Positions 37,596 through 49,320 of a stretch of DNA of 64,000 bases are shown here, piece after piece (positions within the stretch are counted from its first letter, which is position 1; each line of letters starts with the position of its first letter). Below the pieces are notes generated by a model that did not search any database, was not told where the DNA came from, and saw nothing but the letters and a program-made list of their open reading frames with translations. Both the position numbers and the translations under genes were made by a program. The DNA is from Crocodylus rhombifer (lineage: Eukaryota > Chordata > Crocodylia > Crocodylidae), in NCBI GenBank assembly GCA_038503035.1, contig JAVSML010020408.1, forward strand, positions 205,791 to 269,790, given 5' to 3'.

Positions 37596-40500
37596 TTGGA
37601 AAAAAAAATAAAAGTCAAGTCACTCATCACGCTGGTGCCTAAAGTTGGATGCCCAGATTTGAAAACAATGCCCACGGTTCGCAGGCCTCAAGAATGACTT
37701 CGTTACGATCCCAGCCGAGCTTTGCGGATGAAAAGTTCTCAGCAAAGCTTTGCTCCCCTGACTGACTGCAGGTTTCAGAAAGGCAGCGGACTCTGCATTC
37801 TCCCCAGGCCAAGTTCAACGCCGATTCGAGTCAGCGACTATTCTCCCACCGATGTAAGTGGACACAGGCTGAAGCCCAGAGCACATCTGCCCCAGTGAGA
37901 TTTGCTTAGAAAGGTGCAGTCATTAGCAGGTGTCAGACTCTTTCGAAGGGAGCCACGTGCAAGTGCAGAACTGCGGGCCAGCTCGCAGGCCCAAAGTCAG
38001 ACAGGCCCTGGGCAGATGTTGAACGCCAGGAAAAGTGGCAGTCTCCCATTCCCTTTGCACCTCCTCTATTTGGTAGCAAAGATCTTTAATTCAGGATCCT
38101 TGAAAGTTTACACAGATTCTCCTAAGGGAGCTATATGGGAAGGAGCCAGGTGGGCCAACAGGAGGATGGAAACACTGCGTACGACATGTTGGCACATGTG
38201 TGCGTGTGCATGCACATTTAGACCTCCCTCCAAACCTGGTTGACATGACTATCAGAACAACGTTCTTCTCCCCACTTGCATGCACTTTTGCATCTTACTC
38301 ACGTGACAGATAATGTACATTTAACAATCTTTGCCCAAATATTGTCCCTCGCAACCCCAACTTGAATTGCCCCCCAACAAACCAGCTATGGTGCACAAAG
38401 CTCTTCCAGACAGACAGATGATTGTAGACTGTGTGTATCCAGGGTACACAACTGGCACCAAGGCCTTCTCACCTCTACCTGCTACATCCCCATCTGATCA
38501 GCTACTCTAGGAGGGTTATATTGCCCTTTAACACCCTGCTTATCCTCACACAGACTAGCACAACTCTCTTATTGGTACTCAATTCCTGCACAAGTAGTAC
38601 CCCCCTCACCACACCCCAAGATAAAGAGAATCAATTGAGGAGAGAGACCCTAAGTTATATAAGCAAGCACAGCAGAAGCTGACCCAGACCCGCAAACAAG
38701 ACTGTGTTTGTAGGAAGCACAGGGGCTGCTGTATCAGGCTCCTGAGCTCTGCAAAAGCATTAACTCATGTCCACAAGGCACCGATCTCACAAGTGCCTCT
38801 CTCCAATTGATCCCTACAACTCATTTAATGATTTCTTGGATCGGCATCAGGTTTGCTTCTTTTTTTTCCCCTAGAGGCAGAAATTCAGCAGGGAATTTTG
38901 GTTTGCTTTGACTCTAGAGCCATGGCACCTCCCAGACAAGTCACTTGCTATCTGAGCTGTGATTCTGACTTATTTTTAAAACAAGCAGAAAAGAGCACTT
39001 CATACGAGTAATGGTAGACCGGTTGTGATCATCTAACTGAGAGGTCAGCAGTGTTGTAGGTGATGGGCCAACTCCTCCAGTTCAGCCCTTCTTGCCGCCC
39101 TTGCTCGTTTCCAAAGTTGCTTTAGCCTGGGCCCAGGTGAACTGTGAAAGGTTTTGCTCCCAGTCGGTGTAGCTTGGACTGGGTGAGAAAGGAGTTTTCC
39201 AGGCATCCCCATTCCCCAGTAGTTAGGTGCCCGGGACGGGGGGCGGGGAGGCGACAATACACGGAATAGCAGTTCTCTAAAGCATTTACCGACATCCAGG
39301 TGAAGTCCTGAGATATCGGTGTTTTTTCTCAGGTTCGACTTCCCTCACTTTACAAAAATGTCTCCCTTCCCTGCAGTATCTGGCTACTTTCTAGGCCTAC
39401 ATATGATACCACAGGTTGTTCAACCAACCTGAAGCTCAAAAGCCTGGATGCAAAGAGCTGCTCCGTCATCATATCAGCAGATTTTTGCAGGTATAGTGAG
39501 ACACTTAGAAAATGGTGCATCATTGTCAGTTTTTAACACTAACCAGCTCTCCACAAACATGTTCAGGTACAGCTTGTTTAAAATGATATAAAACACAGAA
39601 AAAAGTGACACATCTGAGTTTTAATACTTGATACTTCACCAACAACCAAGGCTTAGACTATATACATGGAAGTAGGAGGGAGGAGACAAGACTGGGGGTG
39701 GGGGAAGAAAGAGAAAAGAAGGAAGGAGAAATAAATCAGAATTTCTGTCCCATAGGAAATGCCAATATTTGATTTTTTTGCATCAAGTAGAAAGATCAAA
39801 AATATCATTATATTACATAGAATGAAAAGGCTGAGGGAAGTTGGGGGGAAAATCCACTGAGCAGTGTTTGGTCTAAAGGGCTCCCATGATATATCACACA
39901 GCTCAGAGAGGAGACCATCATGCATCTGGGCGATGGAGTCAAGGACACAGATCCATAGCCAAGAATGCATCTTAGGTTCATCAACCCTCCAACCCCACGA
40001 GGTAATGCTGCAAAGCAGAAAGCTGCAATTCAGTACAAGAATTTAGTATCTTGGTTGACTTCTAAAATCCAAAATATTCTGTTTAGATTCCCTCCCCTCC
40101 CCCCCCCAAATAAATTAAGAACTCTAGAAATGTAATCCATTATCCTATTTCCCATGTTTTCCATATGTGGCAGGCACAAATGCTGAAGACCTGTGTTAGT
40201 AATCCAGACACGACTTTCAACATAGTTAGTAGCAGGACCAGCAACTGGCAAAGTGCATCCGGAGGCAGCTCTGGAATGATGCATCATCATCATCCAATAC
40301 TAGCACTCAGGCCCTCTCTCCATATTAGTGCAAGACTCCTGATACTTTAGCCCTCCAGGCAATTGGCTTTGTAAAGACACTTGTCCTACTTCCCGCCTAG
40401 ATTGCCAGTTACATTACATCAACTTCCAGTGCCGCCCCTTCACCTGCTACTGCCACATATTAGCTCCATACAGGCTGCTCGTTTAATGCAGAAGGCTGTA

Positions 40501-42029
40501 TCACATCACCAAAGGTTGTAATCTTTAGCAAGCAAACAGAACACAGTTCTAATTCAAGCCCTTTTATAATATTATACCACACATCTTGTAAAGCAACCAG
40601 TTGTAGATATCTACACATTATTAATTTTATTATAACAAGAGCCCCAGCAGACCTTTATTTACCTTACTGTAGCTCAATGTGCTCTTATTTCTGAATTAAA
40701 ATAAGCTGTGGAATCATCAAAAGCAAGAGATGATTTAGGTGAAGTAAAAGTATTTAAGGAAAGGCAACAGAAAGTATTTGCAAGGACAGCCCCCATCACA
40801 CTAGTCATCCTGGGCAAATGATAAGATACCCCAGCTTTTCTGCAATGCCTATGTCTAATCATAAGCTGAAAGCAAGCTATGTGCACACACGAATTGCCAG
40901 GAGCTAGGGTTAGGATGAGCCTGTGGAAACGCTGGAGACAACATGTAACAGGGTGCTCTGCGTGGAGGCCTGAGCGCAGCCCTCCCTGTTAGGACACAGG
41001 CAGCACAGACAACCCTCTCCTCTGAATTAGCCTACCGCTGAACTGAAGGCTTCGACACCAAGAATAAAACCCTGATCTGTCTCACCTGAACTGTTGGCCA
41101 ATAACTAGCTGCAACTTGAAATAAATCCCTTGTTCTCAAGGTTCAGGTGACTGATGTGGGACACAGCTGGTACATATTTTTTTTGAAGTGCCAGAAAGAA
41201 ATTGGGTAGAAGGAAGAAGTCAGGCAGCCTGGCCCTGCGCTGTGCTGCTTTGGAGTACACTTTAGGGTAGCAGGGCATGCTGGGCTGTTCTTGCTATGGA
41301 ACAATAGCATCTTCTTCCCCCCCCCTTAAAAATTCAAATTCAAATGAAAGCATAATTCTGACTGTTTCTGCCTTTATCAAACTCAACTGTTCAGTACAGC
41401 ATTAAATAGTTTGAAATAAGGACTCTTGGAGGACCACGCATGCCGCATGAAATCATTCATTAAGTGTAAGTTATGGTTACTTTTGCTGTCAAATCAACAA
41501 TACTCAATCAGTAGTTGCTGAAATTTTAAGCTGGTCTGTTAGACTAACAAATAGCTTCTGAGCACAAGTAAATTCTGTTTCCTGCTAATGAGGACAAATT
41601 ATATGTCACCACAGGATTAATTTCATTCACAATTGCATGAAACAGAGTAAAAGGAAGAAACTTCCTGCAAATATGACTTTGTGAAACTTGTCAGGATTTT
41701 TGCTAGCATCAGCATTTTCATGCAGCTTTTGTTCTGCTTCTGATCTTACACAAGTGGGACAAAATGTCTGATTAACCAATGTCTGGACCCAAATACTGTC
41801 AAACTTTGAAATGAGGGGGTCAAAATATCAACCTGCTGAGGCAATCACTGGAAGAGCTCACTCATGTCTCACAGATCTGAACTAATGGGTCCAACAGGAC
41901 ACCACCTAATTTGGGGATGGACAGTATTACTGAGAGCATGTTTCAAAAGACACAGACTTGAGCCAATTGTGTTGCCATTAGATTTAATTGAACATGATTG
42001 TCAACATGAAGAAGACTTCTATTTCCTGG
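37596..42029. other. Unique non-coding sequence with unusual-structure tracts
   Basis: No gene recognised. It holds a 26-base perfectly alternating purine-pyrimidine run (38192-38217), a G-rich stretch GGGACGGGGGGCGGGGAGG (39234-39252), a 32-base pure purine run (39700-39731), a C-rich stretch whose complement is a G-quadruplex candidate (40090-40107), and C9 at 41317-41325. About 41420-41660 is AT-rich and repeat-free, with homeodomain-like cores. Confidence 0.5.
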
Positions 42030-42640
42030 CCTTGACAAATGCAAACGGACATCTATTCAGAGCACTGCTGCCAGAATGGTTTCCTAGCTCCCCACTTGCC
42101 CCATGTCACCCCTCAGCAGGCTCTCCATTCTTTCGCAAATCAAAAACAAGTACTTTTCTTTACTTCCGCTGCCATCCCAGTCCAACCCCAAGCTATTGTA
42201 GTCTCTCCCACATTATCAACATCTCCCTGATCAAGACTGCCAGTCTCCAGCACGTCCTCGTTCAGTTTTCAGACAAGTACCTCTGTGCCTTGTCCCCAGG
42301 CTGTCCCTCGCAGCTGGGAGGAGCTCCTTGTGCATCCCACAAAGCGCCTCTTCTTCCTGTGGACTCCCTTTGCCCTGGTGTCTGCAAAACATTCAACAAC
42401 ACCCAGCCTGCAAACCAGCACTCCCTAAAACTATTCCCACCTGCCCGCACCCACCTGTTCTCCTCTGCTTTTTCTCAGCTGGAAGCTTGTTACAGCACAA
42501 CTTTTCTTGTTCTTATTCACACGCTGTACAAGAGTCCCTAGCCCATGATCACTGCTCCTGGCAGCTCTGGCAATGTAAGCATGAGGTGGTCTACACACAG
42601 CTGTTTCCTTCTCTTGGTGCATCTGACTGCCATTAACATT
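42030..42640 (+). mobile_element. LINE-derived 3' region of an old amniote family
   Basis: CTCTGTGCCTTGTCCCCAGG, GGAGGAGCTCCTTGTG, CACAAAGCGCCTCTTCTTCC, TTTGCCCTGGTGTCTGCAAA and ACATTCAACAAC follow the order of a common reptile repeat: 'ctctgtgccttgtcccc', 'aagctccctgtgaacatccgcaaagcc', 'ctttgccgtgatgcctacaaaaaattgacaac'. That repeat's far 3' end ('gtaagctctttggggcaggg') is the family seen at 30.4 and 48.1 kb. The upstream part, AGCACTGCTGCCAGAATGGT, also fits LINE-type repeats. This explains the longish open frame crossing it (41864-42541) without a gene. The exact family is not certain. Confidence 0.48.
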
Positions 42641-44505
42641 ATCAGCAGGTCAAAAAGGAAATACTCCATGCTTCAGTGGGAGAAGAGCTCCCCAAAGTGC
42701 TCACATATCTGAGAAAGTGGTAATAATAAAATAAAACCCAAATGGCACAGTGGTAATAAGAGCTTGCAGGGCCACACAAAGCTAGCTGAAGAACAATGAT
42801 TTTCATTTTTTAAATGCAAGAGTAACTGCCTAAGTTCTAGTGTGTATAAGGACTGGATTGATGCAGTTTTCACCTTTTCCTAATTTAAGTCTATGCATTT
42901 ACTTTGATGTTGGGTGAATTATTAATATATTGGTGTTATGCTATATTAGTTGCTGTTCAGGCAAGATTCATAAAAATGAAAGCCAGGTTTCCATGGAGTT
43001 TTTGGAAACTTTTGAGATGAATAAGCATGTTTAATACCTCTTCAACCAGAACAAACCTTCAGCTGGTCTGGGGAACACCAAGGTGGGGCTGCACACATGG
43101 GTGGCATGCACTCTGCTTGGTGTATGAGTCCTATTTGTAAGAGGAGGGAACTGATGGCTTTTGCCATCCAGGAATGTGCTGACACACACTCATATGTGTA
43201 TAGTCTGTTGTAATTGGGGTATTTCTGCAAAATAAGACGATCTGACTCAAAAACAGGTAAAATATTCTTCTCTCCTGACTCTCAGATCTGTCCTTCCACG
43301 GAGTTTTGATGCTCAGATAAATTATTTATGCAACTCTCCCTGAGGAAAGTAAAATATTCTGGAATCTAATTACATATTATATGGAGATACACCACATGGA
43401 GCATTAATAATCAAAAAAAGCATACCTTGTTCTACTGACACAGAAGCAAGTCAGGAGTCTGACTGTGCCATGGGAAGCCCAGCAGTCACTGCCTTAAAGT
43501 TCCTTCTCAAGCAAGGGTCCAGTATTACAGGTAAAGGGCTGAGCTCCTACACCTGTGAAAAGGGCTGACCTCTGACTGTAGGCACATGCACTGCTGGGAA
43601 ATGTAGTTTTTGAAAGAGCCTGGTCACCATTTTGTTCCCACTGCATCTATTGTACTTGTTCAGCTTAAAACATATGATTTCAAAGGTTGATTTGCATATA
43701 CAAAAGAGGGCTAAATTACCTGAATTGTTTGCATCCTGGGAGAGTAAATTAGTTACTTTTGGCCAGACAAGACTTTTACCTCTGTTTGCCCAGATACTGG
43801 GGGTAAATTCCTCCTCCATAATGACTTGAAGGACAGCAGTCTGGGTCCAGTTTGACCTGGGTATGTGTGGGGACACGTCAATAGGGCTGAGGGTTACACA
43901 ATAAGAGGAAGAAGCCTGGCTCATCTCTAAACTTTCATACCCATTTTAGGATATTTGAAATGGGCTGATGTAGATGTTGGTATCTTATATTCATTTCTCC
44001 TCTTAATCTTTTTTTTTCAATTAAGAAAAGCTTTTTCTATCCATGATTCCCAGTTCCACTAGGAGATAGCCTTCTGTCTTGCAACAGGTCCCTGATTCCT
44101 CAGTGAGATAGCGTATCATCTCATAACAGGTGTCTTCACCTCACTTCAAAGCCAAACTCTTCTTGGCATTTCAGAAGAAAAGAAATCATCCACTCACAAT
44201 TTTAGCTATAACAGTCTTGAATAATTTATGGATAAGAAGAGATGGGGACAAGATGCACAGCACATGACTGATCATATTAGCATAGTACACTCAGATAAAA
44301 TGTTACCCAGGAAAAAAAGGCAGCCTCATTGCAGGTCTATAAATTGCAGTCTCTGAAAACTGAGAGTGCAATCACATTAAAAACTGTAAATACTGCTAAA
44401 GAAAGTAGTGTGCTTTGGAGCATCTTTCTCCTACTCACTAAATACAGGAAGTAGGGATTATTTTCCTCCTAAAAATGGGAAAGAACTGCTTGTGTGCTTA
44501 TCAAA
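42641..44505. other. Unique non-coding sequence
   Basis: No gene or clear repeat recognised. Open frames reach 125 codons without domains. Confidence 0.5.
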
Positions 44506-44580
44506 ATTCCTGTTAGCTCAAGTGAAGGTACATTGAGAGCCAAGCCAAGAGAGTGTGAGTTCAAATCCCATGGTTCAAAT
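44506..44580 (+). repeat. tRNA-derived SINE remnant (A and B box)
   Basis: TAGCTCAAGTGAAGG (44514-44528) matches the RNA polymerase III A box, and GTTCAAATCC (44559-44568) matches the B box. Their spacing (T8 to G53 of a tRNA, 45 bases) is exactly that of a tRNA. The predicted acceptor arms do not pair, so it is not a functional tRNA. A tRNA-derived SINE or tRNA pseudogene is the likely origin; chance cannot be excluded. Confidence 0.38.
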
Positions 44581-44616
44581 CAAACTCTACCCAGTTAGTG
44601 GAATCACAAAAGACAA

Positions 44617-44690
44617 GAGGTCAAATTCTGCTCTTCTGTAAGGGGCTTGTATAGAGTTGCACCTGTTTACACCAAGGGGAGTTTGGCCTC
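44617..44690. repeat. Short palindromic amniote element, 74 bp
   Basis: The left end GAGGTCAAATTCTGCTCT and the right end GGGGAGTTTGGCCTC are imperfect inverted repeats (GAGGYCAAAYTC). The interior has GTTTACACCAAGG. This matches the old amniote palindrome with 'ggccaaattctgctct' ends, probably the remnant of a non-autonomous DNA transposon. Confidence 0.42.
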
Positions 44691-46187
44691 TAAACCCTGC
44701 CAGCTGCTTTGTGCAGCCAGGCACTTATACTGGGGAGTTTTATCCAGCAGTTCTTGTCATAAGCTCATAACTTCTGCTGAACCCACAGCCTGTTTTTTTA
44801 GAAAGGTACGAGTAAAACAGGTTGTGATGTACACTGTCAAAGCAACACATCCCTAGGATAAGGCTGCTCAATGCTTAACTACTGTCCCTGTTATAAAAAA
44901 AAGTTGTGCTTTTTTCCTATTTCTCCAGCATCCAGCCATTGGATCCTTTCCTAGCTTTGTTGGCTTCATCAGCTTTCCACTGTCAGAAATCCTATGGCGA
45001 CGAAGAGACTCACAGACCTTACAGAGATCTATCTATGTCCATGGATGTCGCCCCAAGCTTCTCCAACAATATTTTGGGGTTTCACGGGACCCAAGGGTAT
45101 TCACAGATTATAGTGTTAGTACAATTTCAGGCACTGGTATAGAAAGGACGGTGCTGTGAGGGAGAGAGACCGTGCAAACTCTGGATACTCAGTCAACTGC
45201 AGAGGAAGAAGAGAACATGAAAAATGAATGAGATGGTGGAAGCGAGATGGGAAGGACTGCAGCTAATGGACTGTCGTTCATAGGTTATTGTGTGCTCCTC
45301 TGCAGCATCAGTCATGACAGTGCAGCAAAACTGGTGGAACCAATGTCTTTTTGTTTCAAGAAAACTCTTTCTACATGACAGAGCAGACACTGGGGAGGCA
45401 GAATTGCTACAGGAGCTGGGTGACCTATTCTCTAGGCCAGGTGGCAGCATGAATTTTCAATTTGCATTATGAGGAGCAGCCCTTTCCTTTCTATTCCCTC
45501 CCAACTGCCATGGTTTACTCTCTCTTTGCAAGGACAACAGCTGCTCCCTGTCTGCCTTCAGAAATGTCCTGGACACAGCACCCTCGCCTACTGCCAATGA
45601 ATGGATGCAGTGGGACGTAACATTGCCGGGCAGGATGGGGTCCCTTTTTAGCCACCAAGCAAAGCGACCCAAGCCAGCAACAGCAAAATGCCCATTGCCT
45701 AGCAAATCTACTGCCACTGCAGAGAACAGCCTGCTAAAATGAAACACTCTGCTAATTTCTTTTGCTTCCCGACAACAGTGAAAAACAGAATTCAATCTTT
45801 GTAAGTGCCAGGGGTTGTTAACACAGCCTTTATATGCAAGTGCGCTGTGACTTGTTGCGTTGAAGGCTCCTGTAATCACCTATGATACTTCCCACTTTGC
45901 AGACATCCCAGACGCTGCCAGAAGGAAATGGGTGATTGATTGGGGCCTCAGGATTTAATGTATTCACTGAACCTTGCTCTACTAACTGCTCATATTCATC
46001 TCAATAAGGATTGAATCAGCAGGTCACATCATGCCACCAGGATAATTACAGGCAGAATGTATGGGATTTTTAAAATCCCCCACTTTTTGGGTAGTTTTAG
46101 TTTATATCAAGCATGAATGACAAAGAAGGTCCAAAAGGTCATAGCAAATGCTTAGCGCAATAAGCAGACTACCGACTATTAATATTA
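44691..46187. other. Unique non-coding sequence
   Basis: No gene recognised. A 140-codon reverse frame (45457-45879) has no domain. Confidence 0.5.
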
Positions 46188-46298
46188 GAGCCCAGTCCTG
46201 CAGTCTGTAATCAGACACAGCTCATATTATTTTCCATGGGAAGGCTGTTTTCAGGGGTCAGCGTGCTTGCCTATATACGAACTGCAGGATCAGGCCCC
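46188..46298. repeat. Palindromic amniote element, 111 bp
   Basis: Left GAGCCCAGTCCTGCAGT and the reverse complement of the right end, GGGGCCTGATCCTGCAGT, form imperfect terminal inverted repeats. This is the amniote family whose ends read 'gggcccaatcctgca...tgcaggatcagggccc'. No coding. Probably a fossil MITE. Confidence 0.5.
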
Positions 46299-48079
46299 TG
46301 CCACACTTCTGATCTGATATTTCTTTACAGCTTAGAGTGAAGCCCACACAGCATACACAATTTAAACCATTTATTGACAGTAATTTCAGCTTCAGTCCAT
46401 GATTTCCACAGTGCTGCTTGGATCTTATTTCTTCAAACTTTGTTATTTATGTGGTAATTTCTGTTTCTCCTGGAGTACTCTGCTCAGACTCAGCACCTAG
46501 CTTTCAGTAAGGCCCTGCTTTTTACCCAATTTTCACAGCTAAGTTCACTGGTGCAGAGGAAGGTCGAGCGAGTGACTTTCTCAAGGCTCTCATTATTTAT
46601 TTTGATTATTTAATTAGTTTTGTACTCATAAATATGAAGGGCAGTAACACCAGCTCCAGCTGGACCTCCTGTGAATGGATGTCATGGACAACCATCCTTT
46701 TCCATGTTGATCCTAGCTTTTTGGCTATGGCATGCAAGCTTACTCCTTCCACATCCTGTGAGGCTCTGCACCTAGGCACATGTGTTGGCTTATTAACCTT
46801 AACAGGATATCTTGCATGCTAGGAGACAGGGATATGCTTAAGCAGTTTGCTGACTCAGGGCCAAAGCTGGGTTCACAGGAGTTGTTGTGGAGCGTCTGGT
46901 CACTGTTCATGGCTCAGCATCCCATTCTGCATGTCTGTGCACAGGCACTTTGGAGCAAAGTGCTGCTCAAGGAAGAGCTGCCAGCAATAAAACAGAGGCC
47001 CATGGAGTTGGCCAGCACCTGGTTTGTCTTTGCTGAAATTAATCCAGGCTAGAACCTGACCCTGAAGAACCACATTTAATTAATATGATGTTAACTGTGA
47101 CTTAACTATCAGTGTGGATGGCGTGGGACATGCTTAACATCATGCCAGGTGATTTTTGAAGGAATTCTATGGGAAATGGAGGACCTACTTCAACCTACAA
47201 TCAGATGAGCTATTTACACTTGCTGGAAAGTCACTGGCACCACAAGCCCACACATGTCCCACAGACTACATGGAGCAGATGAGAACAGCGTTCTTCAATC
47301 TCCCCGGCAGCTTCATCAAAATCCCTTCATAGCCCAAAGCTCCTCTGGGCCAAGAGTAATCAGCCCATCTCCGCACCATCCAGCAAGACAAGGAAGCTGT
47401 ATCCAAAAGGGCACAAGTTCAGGGGCACAGATCTCACAGAAGACGAACTTGAGTCTTTCATCATTTAGTCGCTGTGTCCAGAGGATTGTCTCCAACAGTC
47501 CATTTATAAACTGTTCCCCACTTCTGGAGCATTTCTGGTAACTGCCACACACTTCGGCAGTGTTCGTAATTATGTTAACGTGCCCCTGCACTCAGACTGT
47601 GTAGACACAGAGGACTCACCTAAAATATGTGCCTCCGTCCCACTGCTTTTCCCTTTATTTGTACTAAAAAATAACAAGCTGATATATAAGCCTGCGGGTT
47701 ACATTATCATGGCTGCCAGGGGCATCTCTGCAGTCCCTGTTTCAACCCTGTCTGCAGTCCAGAGATGGCAGAGATACATTAAGGAGGCTTCCTCTGGCTT
47801 CAGTTCTTCAGACTGGAGTGATGGTGATGTAGTTTGAGCCTCTTGCTGTGCCCGGGGGAAAAAACAGCGCAATGTATATATTGCACTACCGGATAAGATA
47901 CCATCAGTGAAAAAGTGTTCTAGAGAGGAAAACTGTGAGCTGTTACTAATGTATTGAAAGCTTTGTTCAAATGTCATCCAAGCCCATAGTTGTTTGAAGA
48001 TGTATGCCAGAGAGCTGCATTAATTCCTAGTGCTTGAGCTCTAGGAGAAAAGAGTAGCCTTAGTCACAGGAATGGACGC
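46299..48079. other. Unique non-coding sequence
   Basis: No gene or repeat recognised. Open frames are 95 codons or fewer. Confidence 0.5.
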
Positions 48080-48165
48080 TATTGTGCTAAGTATCGTATA
48101 AACACAGAACAAGAAAAGATGGTCCTTACTTCAAAGAATTTGCAGTCTAAGTAATGCAGAAACAG
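48080..48165 (-). mobile_element. L2/MIR-like 3'-end fragment, antisense
   Basis: CTATTGTGCTAAGTATCGTA, TAAACACAGAACAAGAAAAG, ATGGTCCTTACTTCAAAGAA and TTTGCAGTCTAAGTAAT closely follow the antisense reading of the amniote 3' end 'ttagattgtaagctctttggggcagggacc..tttttgttctgtgtttgtacagc.cctagcacaat'. It is the best-preserved of the copies in the window (others at 25.7, 30.4 and 42.0-42.6 kb). Confidence 0.62.
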
Positions 48166-48769
48166 CCAACAGATGGAGGCCAGCAGACAAGGGAGTTATA
48201 AGGGAGCAACGAGACAGTATAAGTCTCTGTAGCTAGCACTGGTTTCAACAAACCAGTGGCCTAACGCTCTCAAGGACAGGACCAGATACAGCCATCATTA
48301 GAGCTTATTTGATGAGAAAAAAGTCACATCTTGAGGTGGAAGATTAAAAGGAAGAATGTGTTGGGGAAAACAGCCCTGATATGATATTAAACCTCCCGCT
48401 TCAGCTGATAGAGAAGGTTAAAGCACTCACGCCATCATGAGGAACTTTCTTAATCAGTGTCCTTTAGCTAGAATTTCATTTTTTCTTGATTCTCCCACAA
48501 ACACGACTATCTGGCTGAGGTTGTTGATAAACATGTTAGCCCTCCTGAGGCACTTCTTACATGTAACTCCTGCTTTTGTTCTTGATCCTTGTTTCAAGTG
48601 TATTTTGAGGGATGTCTTAGATTGTCACCGGTGTGGCAGGGCTTTTTTAAAACAATCCTCACTTCTGCAACTGGTCTGCTTCTCAATCTGACTTCAGTTT
48701 TTCATTGTCTGTCCTTTATTCCTGTCCTACCGTGAAACACTGCTGTTAATGTTTGTGACTACAGATGGA
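48166..48769. other. Unique non-coding sequence
   Basis: No gene or repeat recognised beyond the possible continuation of the neighbouring L2/MIR-like copy. Confidence 0.45.
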
Positions 48770-48815
48770 TTTTGAACATTGTGGGTCTTTTGTCTGTTTT
48801 GAACATTGTGGGTCT
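48770..48815 (+). repeat. Perfect 19-bp direct repeat, 27-bp period
   Basis: TTTTGAACATTGTGGGTCT occurs at 48770-48788 and again at 48797-48815, separated by TTTGTCTG. It looks like a local tandem duplication. Confidence 0.97.
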
Positions 48816-49089
48816 AAAGTTTGCATAGAGTATATGAGTGCTGTTGGGCATGTGCTCCAACAAAATAAAACATGATAAAAGAGTAGAGATGACATCCAGG
48901 AAAAAAAAAGCAACTAGGTGAAAAATGCACCAGAAGAGAAACCATAGAAACAATACAATTACCATGTATAGCAAACTTGTGCAGTGTTACACATTTTCCC
49001 TCTACTGACTGATCCACGGAGGACAGCTGCCTGCCATGACTTCCAGCTAATAGATTATGTCTTTTAGTTGTCACGGAAGATGCTTGTGC

Positions 49090-49320
49090 CACAGATTCAG
49101 AAAGTGCCAATGTGATCATCTAGCCTGAATTCCTGCTTAAAACAACCCAGATAATTTCATCAAATTCTTCCTATTCTGAGTCCGGGTATACCTTTTCGGG
49201 AAGCCGTCCTTTCTGATGTAAGGGTTGCAAGTGAGGAAGAATCCACTGCACTCAGTGATTCATTGTCCTCCCTGATAAAACGGTGCACTCTTTTTTGTCT
49301 GAAGTTGATTTTTAGTTTAA
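49090..49320 (-). mobile_element. CR1 LINE 3' region, antisense
   Basis: On the plus strand: ATTCAGAAAGTGCCAATGTG, ATCATCTAGCCTGAATTCCT, then GGAAGCCGTCCTTTCTGATG, GAAGAATCCACTGCACTCAG and TGATAAAACGGTGCACTC, TCTGAAGTTGATTTTTAGTT. These follow the antisense reading of an older reptile CR1 subfamily: 'gatcatctagtctgacctcctgc', 'agacatcaagag..gagaatccacc', 'gttaaaaatttgtgcctt', 'tagtttgaatttg'. 5'-truncated and well diverged. Confidence 0.62.
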
